Below are positions 1-7,300 of a stretch of DNA of 9,182 bases, piece by piece. How positions within the stretch are numbered: position 1 is the first letter of the stretch; every line of letters begins with the position of its first letter. Source of the stretch: DUEN01 sp024277095. GTDB taxonomy: Bacteria > Chloroflexota > Anaerolineae > DUEN01. Position numbers and translations under genes: made by a program. Location of the stretch: assembly GCA_024277095.1 (NCBI GenBank), contig JAJRVX010000474.1, positions 1-9,182 of the forward strand, written 5' to 3'. Below the pieces are notes generated by a model that searched no databases, was not told where the DNA came from, and was given only the letters and a program-made list of their open reading frames with translations.

Positions 1-534
1 CCCGAGCCTGGGAGGCTCCTGCCCTTTGAGAAGGTGGAGGTCGACTGGTCGCGCACGCGGGCCTGGGGCGCCGGCGGGTATTACGGCCGGGTCTTCCTCA
101 ACGTGAGGGGGCGCGAGCCGGAGGGGATCGTGGAGCCCTCCGACTACGAGGCGCTGCGGGACGAGCTCATCGAGAAAATCTCCGCCATCCCGGCCGCGGA
201 CGGCACGCCCCTGCAGACGCAGGTGTTCAAACCGCAGGAGATCTACCAGGAGGTGCGTGGCATCCCGCCCGATCTGATGATCTACTTCGACGACCTGCGC
301 TGGCGCTCCAGCGGATCGCTGGGTCATGGAGACATCTACAGCTTCGAGAACGACACCGGCCCGGACGAGTGCAACCACGCCGAGAACGGCCTGTTCATCC
401 TCTATGATCCGCGCCGCCCCGGCGGGGGGCGCCGGGTTGAAGGCGCCCAATTGATGGACGTGGCGCCGAGGGTGTTGGAGATGCACGGCGTGCCTGTGCC
501 CGAGAGGATGCAGGGCAAGAGCCTGCTGGGGTGA
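1..534 (+). CDS. Alkaline phosphatase superfamily phosphohydrolase, C-terminal part (5' end outside window)
   Basis: The reading frame is open from the first base, giving 177 residues before TGA at 532-534; a GTG at 34 is in frame, but the sequence before it (PEPGRLLPFE) reads as protein, so I treat the gene as truncated by the window edge. The text matches the C-terminal part of AlkP-superfamily phosphohydrolase/phosphomutase-like proteins (COG3379 type): TRAWGAGGYYGRVFLNVRG early, then DLMIYFDDLRW, then NHAENGLFILYDP with a histidine (fragment residue 126) placed like a metal ligand, and a closing stretch DVAPRVLEMHGVPVPERMQG typical of the last helix of this superfamily. Such enzymes use two metal ions to hydrolyse phosphate or sulfate esters; the nucleophile half is outside the window, so the substrate cannot be told. 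Its stop is followed 8 bases later by the sulfotransferase start, which suggests an operon. GC is about 70-75% in the counted lines. Confidence 0.85.
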   Translation, partial: PEPGRLLPFEKVEVDWSRTRAWGAGGYYGRVFLNVRGREPEGIVEPSDYEALRDELIEKISAIPAADGTPLQTQVFKPQEIYQEVRGIPPDLMIYFDDLRWRSSGSLGHGDIYSFENDTGPDECNHAENGLFILYDPRRPGGGRRVEGAQLMDVAPRVLEMHGVPVPERMQGKSLLG

Positions 535-542
535 GGCCAGGT

Positions 543-1550
543 ATGATGGGCGGCCCTGTTAGCGACGGCACCCCCTGGCGCAGGCTGATCCTGGTGGTGG
601 GCCACCGGCGCAGCGGCACGACCTGGCTCGCGGCCGTCCTGGGACGGGCGCGCGGCGTGCACCTCATCCCCAAGGAGCCGCTCTGGCTCACGCAGCACCC
701 CCCTTCACCCTTCGTTGAAGACATCCATCGCTGGCAGGGGCGCTTTGGCTGGCACATCGGCTGGGATGAGGCGGAAGAGCGGGACGCGCAGGACGCAGCG
801 CACCTGCGGGAGCACCTGGCCTGGCTCTGCCGCCATTACCACGGTGGAGACGTCGATACGCTTGTCGTCAAGGAACCCCATCCCAACTGGCTGCCCTTCC
901 TGATGCAGGCCTTTCAGCCCGACCGCGTGATCTACGTCCAGCGTCATGCGGCCGGCATCGTCAACTCCTACGACGAGCACGGCCTGTTTGTGAAGTGGGG
1001 GGTGGAGGAGGAGTGGGGGCGATTTCGGGATGAGCTGCCCCATCTGCTGCCCGGGCTGGCCCGGGAGGCCGACCGCGCCCGCCATCCCGCAGAGCGGGTG
1101 GCCTTCATGGCCCGGGCGGCCGACGAGCTCGCCCTGCGCCATTTACAGGACGTGCCGCACCGGGTAGTGGGCTACGAGCGGGCCTGCCTGGAGCCGCGTG
1201 GTACCTTCGCCGACCTGTACGAATGGTTGGGTTGGGAGTGGGATGAGGCGGCCTGGGAGGCCATCCTCCCCCTGGTGGCGCCGCCGGGAGGCGTCGATGG
1301 GGCGGGTTTCGTCGACGTGCAGAAAGCCTCGGAGCGGCGAGCCTACGGCTGGCGCTCCGAGCTGGCCGCGCATCTCATCCGGCGCCTGAGGCGCCTCTCG
1401 CGCGAGTTGGGTTGGGAGTGGCCTTTTCCCGGCGACGGCCTGCCGGCGCTGTCGGCGGCCGAAATGCGTGCGGCTTACCGCCGCTACATCTCGCGCCGCC
1501 GGGCGTATCTGCGCCAGTTCGGCCTGCGGGCGACGCTGAAATGCCTCTAA
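543..1550 (+). CDS. PAPS-dependent sulfotransferase family protein
   Basis: Predicted to transfer sulfate from PAPS to a hydroxyl acceptor, probably a carbohydrate given the neighbours. Counting from an alternative GTG start at 531, the P-loop that binds the 5'-phosphosulfate is GHRRSGTTW (residues 24-32), followed by a KEP motif (48-50) and a second KEPHPNW (114-120). The 3'-phosphate-binding element is RHAAGIVNSY (138-147), with R138 and S146 as the expected contacts, and GYERAC (214-219) sits where the family has its 'YEDL' stretch. About 335 residues is normal for Sulfotransfer_3-type bacterial enzymes. I prefer ATG at 543 because GAGG at 533-536 lies 6 bases before it; GTG 531 overlaps the upstream stop as GTGA and has no clear ribosome binding site; ATG 546 is also possible. 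There is no signal peptide, so it is likely cytoplasmic. The acceptor is unknown. Confidence 0.88.
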   Translation: MMGGPVSDGTPWRRLILVVGHRRSGTTWLAAVLGRARGVHLIPKEPLWLTQHPPSPFVEDIHRWQGRFGWHIGWDEAEERDAQDAAHLREHLAWLCRHYHGGDVDTLVVKEPHPNWLPFLMQAFQPDRVIYVQRHAAGIVNSYDEHGLFVKWGVEEEWGRFRDELPHLLPGLAREADRARHPAERVAFMARAADELALRHLQDVPHRVVGYERACLEPRGTFADLYEWLGWEWDEAAWEAILPLVAPPGGVDGAGFVDVQKASERRAYGWRSELAAHLIRRLRRLSRELGWEWPFPGDGLPALSAAEMRAAYRRYISRRRAYLRQFGLRATLKCL

Positions 1551-1574
1551 GTGCCTCTGGTGGTAGGTAGGATT

Positions 1575-1600
1575 AACCACCAAGACACCAGGGCACGAAG
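1575..1600 (+). repeat. Dispersed-repeat-type motif AACCACCAAGACACC...
   Basis: The 26 bases from AACCACCAAGACACC to GGCACGAAG closely resemble a short intergenic element that I recall from many environmental bacterial genomes, built of repeated 'ACCAAGACACCAAGG' words. It lies just after the sulfotransferase stop and 14 bases before a second, related element. Recognition is by memory of the motif; no copy elsewhere in this window supports it. Confidence 0.5.
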
Positions 1601-1614
1601 ATGGATGGGAATCA

Positions 1615-1679
1615 AACCACAGAGAGCGCGGAGAAGATATATAAGAGAATCTCTGCGTACTCTGCGTTCTCAGCGGTTA
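1615..1679 (+). repeat. Imperfect inverted repeat AACCACAGAGAG...GCGGTTA
   Basis: The left arm begins AACCACAGAGAGCGCGGAG (1615-1633) and the right arm ends CTGCGTTCTCAGCGGTTA (1662-1679); the reverse complement of the right arm, TAACCGCTGAGAACGCAG, pairs with the left arm with mismatches and one or two shifts. The middle (GATATATAAGAGAATCTCT) contains its own small palindrome, AGAG/CTCT. This is the style of the 'AACCACAGAGACACAGAG' elements found between genes in many draft genomes. It ends 21 bases before the cysC start codon, so if transcribed it would form a hairpin in the cysC leader. Its function is unknown; it has no U-tract and is not an obvious terminator. Confidence 0.55.
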
Positions 1680-1688
1680 GTTCAAATC

Positions 1689-1694
1689 AGGAGG
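1689..1694 (+). promoter_or_regulatory. Ribosome binding site that fixes the cysC start
   Basis: A perfect AGGAGG lies 6 bases upstream of TTG 1701, the ideal spacing. It decides for a TTG start and against the in-frame GTG at 1551, whose 50 extra residues would be encoded by the repeat elements. Confidence 0.85.
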
Positions 1695-1700
1695 ACTCAC

Positions 1701-2231
1701 TTGGAACATCGAGGTTTCACGGTATGGTTCACGGGTCTTTCCGGCTCCGGCAAGTCCACGCTGGCCGGGGCCTTGGCGGAGCGGCTCAGGGCGCGCGGCA
1801 TGAAAGTGGAGGTGTTGGACGGCGACGTGATCCGCACCAACCTGAGCAAGGGATTGGGCTTCTCCAAGGAAGACCGCGACACCAACATCCGCCGCATCGG
1901 GTGGGTGTGTGAGGTGCTCAGCCGCAACGGCGTGGTGGCCATCGCGGCGGCCATCTCCCCATATCGCGAGGTGCGGGACGAAGTGCGAGCCAGGATCGAG
2001 AACTTTGTGGAGGTGTACGTCGAGGTGCCCCTGGAGGTGGCCATCGAGCGCGACGTGAAGGGGCTGTACAGGAAAGCGTTGACGGGGGAGATCAAGAACT
2101 TCACCGGCGTCTCCGACCCCTACGAGCCGCCCGAGAGCCCCGAGGTGGTCTGCCACACGGCTGAGGAGACGGTGGAGGAGAGCGTGGCGAAGATCGTGGA
2201 GTACCTGGAGGCCGCCGCGCTGCTCGGTTGA
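1701..2231 (+). CDS. cysC: Adenylylsulfate (APS) kinase
   Basis: Phosphorylates adenosine 5'-phosphosulfate at the 3' position with ATP, giving PAPS, the donor used by sulfotransferases. From the TTG start the protein has 176 residues, the length of single-domain APS kinases. Visible motifs are Walker A GLSGSGKST (residues 12-20), the LDGDVIRTNLSKGLGFSKED block (39-58) with the DGD of the family, RDTNIRRIG (59-67), AAISPYR (83-89) containing the serine that is phosphorylated in some homologues, and the substrate-lid stretch KALTGEIKNFTGVSDPYEPP (125-144). No sulfurylase domain or other sulfate-assimilation gene is fused or adjacent, while sulfotransferase genes lie on both sides; together this points to a dedicated PAPS supply for sulfation rather than cysteine synthesis. 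The start is TTG behind AGGAGG. It is separated from the upstream gene by a 150-base repeat-bearing leader. Confidence 0.96.
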   Translation: MEHRGFTVWFTGLSGSGKSTLAGALAERLRARGMKVEVLDGDVIRTNLSKGLGFSKEDRDTNIRRIGWVCEVLSRNGVVAIAAAISPYREVRDEVRARIENFVEVYVEVPLEVAIERDVKGLYRKALTGEIKNFTGVSDPYEPPESPEVVCHTAEETVEESVAKIVEYLEAAALLG

Positions 2232-2258
2232 GGCGCGTCGGACGGTGAGAATCGCGCT

Positions 2259-2285
2259 TTCCGCTTCGGAGCGAAGTCCGCGGAA
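2259..2285. repeat. Inverted repeat (hairpin) after cysC
   Basis: TTCCGC (2259-2264) and GCGGAA (2280-2285) are exact inverted repeats, and between them CTTCG/CGAAG around GAG can form an inner stem. It starts 28 bases after the cysC stop. No run of T follows, so it is not a classical intrinsic terminator; it could be a REP-like element, an mRNA-end structure or chance in GC-rich DNA. Confidence 0.35.
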
Positions 2286-2321
2286 TGAACCGCTGCGAAG
2301 GGAGCGCTGCTTGTGGGACGG

Positions 2322-2375
2322 TATAATGGGGGCCGTGGGCTCCGGCTTGTTGCGCGGTGGGGACTCTGGTAGACT
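2322..2375 (+). promoter_or_regulatory. Candidate promoter elements upstream of the exporter genes
   Basis: Two candidates lie in the 173-base gap before wzm. TATAAT at 2322-2327 is a perfect -10 box followed by GGGGG, but I see no -35 at normal spacing. Further on, TTGTTG (2347-2352), a 17-base spacer and TAGACT (2370-2375) preceded by TGG (extended -10) end 29 bases before the wzm ATG. Either could start an exporter transcript separate from the cysC one; the evidence is sequence resemblance only. Confidence 0.3.
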
Positions 2376-2404
2376 GGGAGCCCAAGAAGGGGGGCTGCTG
2401 ATAG

Positions 2405-3247
2405 ATGCCTGAAGTGATCGCGACGCAGATGCCCGCGCCGACTTATGACACGGCGGCGCCGCGCCGGCTGATCCTCGACGAACTGCGCGACCTCTACCGC
2501 TATCGCGATCTGATCCGCAATCTGATCCGGCGCAACGTCACCGCGCGCTACAAGCGCTCGGTTCTGGGCGTGATCTGGACCCTGCTCGACCCACTGCTCA
2601 CCATGCTGGTCATGGCGGTGGTCTTCACCGCGCTCTTTGCAGCGCCCATTCCCAGGTATCCCTTGTTCCTGCTCGCGGGCATCGTGATTTGGAATTTCAT
2701 CTCGCAGGCCAGCACGCAGGCGATCGCGGATCTGATGTATGGAGGCGCCCTGATGGGCCGGGTCTACATGCCAAGGTCAGTGTACGCTGTCGCTGCTATC
2801 GGCACCGGGCTGGTGAACCTGTTCTTCGCGATGGTGCCCCTGGCACTGATGATGATCTACATGCGCGCTCCCCTCAGGCCATCTTTGCTCTTTGTGTTAC
2901 TCTCTGTGCCCATTATTGCAATGTTCACCCTGGGCCTGGGACTCTTCATGTCAGCCTTCGCTGTCTTCTTCGCCGATGTGCTCAACCTGCACAACATCTC
3001 TCTGCAGCTCTTGATGTGGCTTTCCGGCGTCTTCTATACATTGGATATGCTCCCCAAATGGCTACGCCCCATTGTGGCAGCCATTCCCACGTTTCATATG
3101 GTTACGATATTCCGCGAGCCCCTCTACGATGGTTCCTTGCCTGGAGTAGACTCCATTCTGTATGCGAGTGCCACCGCAATGGGCATGCTGCTATTGGGGT
3201 TTTGGGTTTTCATGAGGTTGTCGGATGCCTTTGCCTACCGTGTCTGA
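2405..3247 (+). CDS. wzm: ABC-2 type polysaccharide export permease (Wzm family)
   Basis: Membrane subunit of an O-antigen/teichoic-acid-type ABC exporter, moving a lipid-linked polysaccharide across the cytoplasmic membrane. The 280-residue length is typical. A cytoplasmic N-terminus with an amphipathic, arginine-rich segment leads into the family hallmark RRNVTARYKRSVLGVIW (42-58) and then hydrophobic segments at roughly 53-80, 84-108, 125-151, 160-190, 197-213 and 253-271, i.e. the six-helix ABC-2 fold. FREPLYDG (236-243) before the last helix is also typical. The upstream G-run (AAGGGGGG, about 2387-2394) is somewhat far (10-12 bases) from the ATG, so the ribosome binding site is mediocre. 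The 3' end overlaps wzt by 23 bases, consistent with coupled translation. Base composition changes inside this gene: about 55-68% GC up to 2880 and 48-55% afterwards. Confidence 0.93.
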   Translation: MPEVIATQMPAPTYDTAAPRRLILDELRDLYRYRDLIRNLIRRNVTARYKRSVLGVIWTLLDPLLTMLVMAVVFTALFAAPIPRYPLFLLAGIVIWNFISQASTQAIADLMYGGALMGRVYMPRSVYAVAAIGTGLVNLFFAMVPLALMMIYMRAPLRPSLLFVLLSVPIIAMFTLGLGLFMSAFAVFFADVLNLHNISLQLLMWLSGVFYTLDMLPKWLRPIVAAIPTFHMVTIFREPLYDGSLPGVDSILYASATAMGMLLLGFWVFMRLSDAFAYRV

Positions 3248-4025
3248 GGAGTCGCGCGTGCGGGTAGTGGAGGTCCCAGAGCCGCCTCTTGCGATCTGTC
3301 TTGATGACGTGGCTGTTTTCTACCACCGGGAGCGAGACCGGCCCACCTCGCTCAAGGAGTTTGTCATCCGATCTTTGAAGGGCGGGATCGAGCGCGAATA
3401 CGTCCGTGCTCTGGATGGTGTGTCGCTGGATGTCGTGCGAGGCGAGGTCTTCGGGGTGATTGGGCGGAATGGGGCCGGCAAGAGCACGCTGCTGCGTGCC
3501 ATCTCAGGTATTGTGAGGCCGACACGGGGTCGTGTCCGGGTGTGGGGCAAGGTCACGTCGCTGCTTGGGATAGGGGCGGGTTTCAATCCTGAGCTTACCG
3601 GCAGGGAGAACATCTATTTGTACTCGGCGCTCATGGGGCGGTCACAGGGGGAGACTAGGCGTCTCTTCGACGAGATCGTCGCCTTCGCCGAGCTTGCGGA
3701 TTTCATCGATGCCCCACTACGGACCTACTCAACAGGTATGGTGGCCCGTCTGGGTTTCGCCGTGGCGATGGCCGAGGAACCAGATATCCTCCTGGTTGAC
3801 GAGGTCCTGGCTGTTGGGGATGAGCAGTTTCAGAGGAAATGCAAGGCGAGGTTCCGGGAGTTTCAGCAAATGGGGACAACGATAGTGATCGTAAGTCACT
3901 CGATGGCTGTTATAGAGGAGATGTGCTCGCAAGTGGTGTGGCTTATGGATGGGCGAGTGGCTGGTGCAGGGAAAGCATCTGACGTTGTGGCGGCGTATCG
4001 TGATTCTCAAGCCGGGGCTTGCTAG
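3225..4025 (+). CDS. wzt: ABC exporter ATP-binding protein (Wzt family, short form)
   Basis: ATPase that powers the Wzm permease. Motifs in the 266-residue product: Walker A GRNGAGKST (80-88), the GAGFNPELTGRENIY stretch (117-131) characteristic of Wzt/TagH-type ATPases, signature YSTGMVARL (168-176), Walker B DILLVDEVLAVGDE (187-200), and the H-loop histidine in VSHS (H225). The protein stops soon after the nucleotide-binding domain (VVAAYRD is the usual end of that domain), so there is no C-terminal carbohydrate-binding domain of the kind that E. coli O9a Wzt uses to recognise capped chains. The start at ATG 3225 has GAGG at 3214-3217, 7 bases upstream, and lies inside wzm; GTG 3258 with GAGGAG 6 bases upstream is an equally good start and would remove 11 residues. 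Confidence 0.94.
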   Translation: MPLPTVSEESRVRVVEVPEPPLAICLDDVAVFYHRERDRPTSLKEFVIRSLKGGIEREYVRALDGVSLDVVRGEVFGVIGRNGAGKSTLLRAISGIVRPTRGRVRVWGKVTSLLGIGAGFNPELTGRENIYLYSALMGRSQGETRRLFDEIVAFAELADFIDAPLRTYSTGMVARLGFAVAMAEEPDILLVDEVLAVGDEQFQRKCKARFREFQQMGTTIVIVSHSMAVIEEMCSQVVWLMDGRVAGAGKASDVVAAYRDSQAGAC

Positions 4026-4340
4026 CCTGCTGATGATCAAGTCACTATGGACCACGACGATGGAGAAAGCACCGACCACAGGAATCATCGATCAAGACCG
4101 CCATTATCTGAATGGGTTCCTGCTCGGCAAAGGGTACGAAATCCAACGAATCGCTATTCAGGTCGCAAAATGGAACGTCTCCCACAAATAATGGTATCTC
4201 TGCTGCCATCGAAGAAAGGCTGCATATCAGTGAAGGGCAATTCTTCAGGTGCGGCGTGACTCTCAGAATTGTGGAAGAGGATAGCAACTTTTGTGCTGGG
4301 GGAAGCATCCGCAAATCTCCCATGTGCAGGCGGTGTCTCC
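4026..4340. other. 315-base gap without a supported gene
   Basis: Between wzt and the fusion gene I recognise no gene. Several frames are open over short stretches: a 78-codon frame from ATG 4112 to TGA 4348 overlaps the next start as ATGAGTGA, and an in-frame GTG at 4269 could extend the fusion protein by 24 residues. None has a convincing ribosome binding site and none of the translations is familiar. It could hold a decayed gene, for instance a lost C-terminal part of wzt, but I cannot show homology. No clear terminator or promoter was seen. Confidence 0.4.
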
Positions 4341-7300
4341 ATGAGTGATCGTACTTCATATGCAATCAAATCACGAATCATATGTGTCCTTGGGATGCAC
4401 CGAAGCGGGACTTCGCTCATAACTGGCCTCCTCAATCTACTTGGCGTCTACTTAGGGCCTCCCGAACATTTGATAGAGCCGCAGGCGGACAACCCCAAGG
4501 GTTTCTGGGAGCACGAAGAGATCACGAAACTTAACGATGAAATACTGGCAGTCTTGGGCGGAACCTGGCATGAACCTCCTGCGTTGCAGTTGGGTTGGGA
4601 AGGCGCTGCGCAACTATCGAGCCTAAGGAAACGGGCACGAGCCTTGATTAGACAGGAGTTCGCCACCTCAGATATCTGGGGTTGGAAAGACCCTCGGACT
4701 TGCATTACACTGCCGTTCTGGCAGCGCCTGCTGCCGCCTATGCAGTATGTGATCTGCCTGAGAAATCCGATTGATGTGGCGTCTTCCCTGGAACGCCGCG
4801 ATGGCTTCTCTCTCGATAAAGGTGTGCGGCTCTGGCTTGCTCACGTAAGTGCTGCTCTGCAGCATACTGCTGGTAAGCCTCGGCTATTCGTTTTCTATGA
4901 AGATGTTGTTGAGAATGGCCAAGAGGAACTCCAATGTTTGGCGGAGTTCATAGGGCGCTCGGAATATGTGGAGTGCGCAGACGTGCAAAGGAGAGCCGAG
5001 GAGTTTATCGACGATGAATTGCAGCATCACCGAACGCTAATTGTGGATGTTGTGGACGAAGCCCGGCTCGCCTTTCCCGCCAAGGCTGTATATCTAGCTC
5101 TGCGTGCATGTGTGGAACCTAGAGGGCGTGGGCCAAGTCAGCGGGGCATCGCAGATCATACAATCGAAGAGGCATTGAATATTCTGTCTGGATACTCTCT
5201 AATAGCCCAGGCGGATTTCGATAGGCTAAGGGCCCAGGTAACAGAGAAAGAGGAGGGACTTCGGGCGCTGCGGTCACAGCTTGCTGAAAAGGAGAGCGTG
5301 GTTGGATCGCTGACCGAGCAAGTGACAGAGAAGGAGCAGCAAGTGGAAATGCTGAGGGGGCAGGTGGCAGAGAAGGAGCAGCAAGTGGAAATGCTGAGGG
5401 GGCAGATGGAAGAGAAGGAGCAGCAAGTGGAAATGCTGAGGGGGCAGATGGAAGAGAAGGAGCAGCAAGTGCAAGCGCTACGGGGGCAGTTGGCGGAGCG
5501 GGAGCAGCAGGCGATAGAACTAAGCCATGAGCTAGTTGTCCGCGTAGAAACTCTACGGAATCATTTGTTTGAAGCGCGGGACACGATAAGACGTCATGAA
5601 GCATTCATACACTTACAGCATAGGCAGCTAATGCAGAGCCAAGCGGAACTTCATGCAATTCGAGAATCCAATTACTGGCGAATTGGAGGACCATTGCGTC
5701 GAATGATTGATAAACTCAAGAGAATTGTCAGAATTGGGAGATTGATAGTGCGAGCGCCCATTCGACGGCTGCCAGGAGTCGTACGGAGGGATGGCTTGCC
5801 AGGAGCATGGAAGGCCGCACGCGCTTATCTTCGTGGCACTGCCCGTACTAGTGAAGTACACCAAGAGATCGGCGTGGTTATGTTCATCTCCGGGTGCCCC
5901 GGTGACGCTAAGAGATATCGTTGCGATCATCATGTTGAAGAGCTACAGATGCTTGGATGCGCTTGCGCTGATGCTCTTTATGGTGAGGTGGATCTTGGTG
6001 AGGTCCTTGACCGATTCCACATCTTCGTTCTTCATCGTGTCCCATACGGACCTGACGTAGATTGGTTCCTTAAGGAGGCGCACCGGAGAGGAAAGGTCGT
6101 GATCTTTGATACAGATGATCTAGTCTTTGATCCTGACGCATCACAAATGGTCGCTGCGCTTCGCAACATGTCGGAGACGGATCGCACCTTATTCGTGGAA
6201 GGTCTAAGACGGTACAAGCAGACGATGCAACGTTGCGACGCGGTGCTGGTATCAACGGAATCCTTGCAGAGGGAAGCATTGGCCGTTCATTCTCGGGTTT
6301 ACGTAGTACACAACGCGGCCAGCATGGATATGTGCCATTTGTCCGAGGAAGCGCTTGGTCGGGAGATCGTTCGCAAACAGAAGGAACAGAATGACGATGT
6401 AGTGATTGCTTACTTTAGCGGCACGCCAACCCATGATCGGGACTTTCTAGAAGCGGCAGACGCAGTTCTGTGGGCCCTTAACGAATATCGACAAGTAGTC
6501 TTTTGGGCGGTAGGGCATCTCCACCTTGATGAAAGATTCGATGAATACGGCGACCGTGTTGTCCGCATTCCGATACGACCTTGGGAAAAGCTGCCAGATC
6601 TCATGGCACGAGTAGATATCAACTTAGCCCCCCTGGAACCTCACAATCGTTTTACAGATGCGAAGAGCTGCATAAAGTACATAGAGGGGGCGTTGCTCCA
6701 GGTGCCTACTGTCGCGAGCAGGCGGACTGACTTCGTGCGAGTTATTCGTCATGGGGAGAATGGTTTTCTGGCGGATAGCCATGATGAGTGGCGCGAAGCA
6801 TTGCGCTTGCTGATCGAGAATGAGGTTGCTCGTCGAGGAATTGGACAGCGAGCGTGGCGGGATGTGTTGACGAACCATACGACGAAGGCACGCGCCAATA
6901 TTCTCTACCAAGCGCTCAGCCGCATGAGCCGAAGCTTGGAGCACGATAAAGGACCCCTCAATATCAATTGGGTCCTTAGAGCCCCTATTGCCTCGCGAGG
7001 AGGAGGATATCGCACAATCTTCCGGCTCGCCGACTCCCTTGCAAAGCGAGGTCACCATGTTCGGGTGTATGTTGAGCCCGTGGCGCACCTAGATGGGATG
7101 ACAGAAACGGAGATCGTTGAGTTTGTGCAAAAGAATTTTGGCCCGCTGGACGTTGATATCCACATAGGTCACCGCAATCTATTGCCAGCTGATGCGACGA
7201 TTGCTACAAATTGGCCCACTGCCTACACTGTTGCCGAACATCGCGAATCGCTCTGGAAGTTCTACTTCGTGCAGGACTACGAACCCGAGTTCTATGAGGT

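Noticed and set aside
705..1142. Minus-strand frames opposite the sulfotransferase and cysC (also 1143-1583, 1677-2156, 1697-2104)
   Set aside because: They are antisense shadows of clearly identified genes in GC-rich DNA, with no recognisable product.
1551..1700. N-terminal extension of CysC from GTG 1551
   Set aside because: The extra 50 codons lie in repeat elements, look unlike the family and have no ribosome binding site, whereas TTG 1701 has AGGAGG at ideal spacing and starts where the homology starts.
2689..3267. 192-codon alternative frame over the 3' part of wzm
   Set aside because: It overlaps a well-supported permease and its translation is rich in H, R and C with no family resemblance.
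4269..4340. GTG 4269 as the fusion gene start
   Set aside because: No Shine-Dalgarno sequence precedes it and the 24 added residues resemble nothing in the sulfotransferase family; ATG 4341 lies just before the first conserved strand.
5119..5604. Long minus-strand open frame with repeated 'APSLPSAPSAFPLA' text
   Set aside because: It is the antisense shadow of the 42-base coil repeats; a repeat unit divisible by three keeps all frames open. No ribosome binding site or family similarity was seen.
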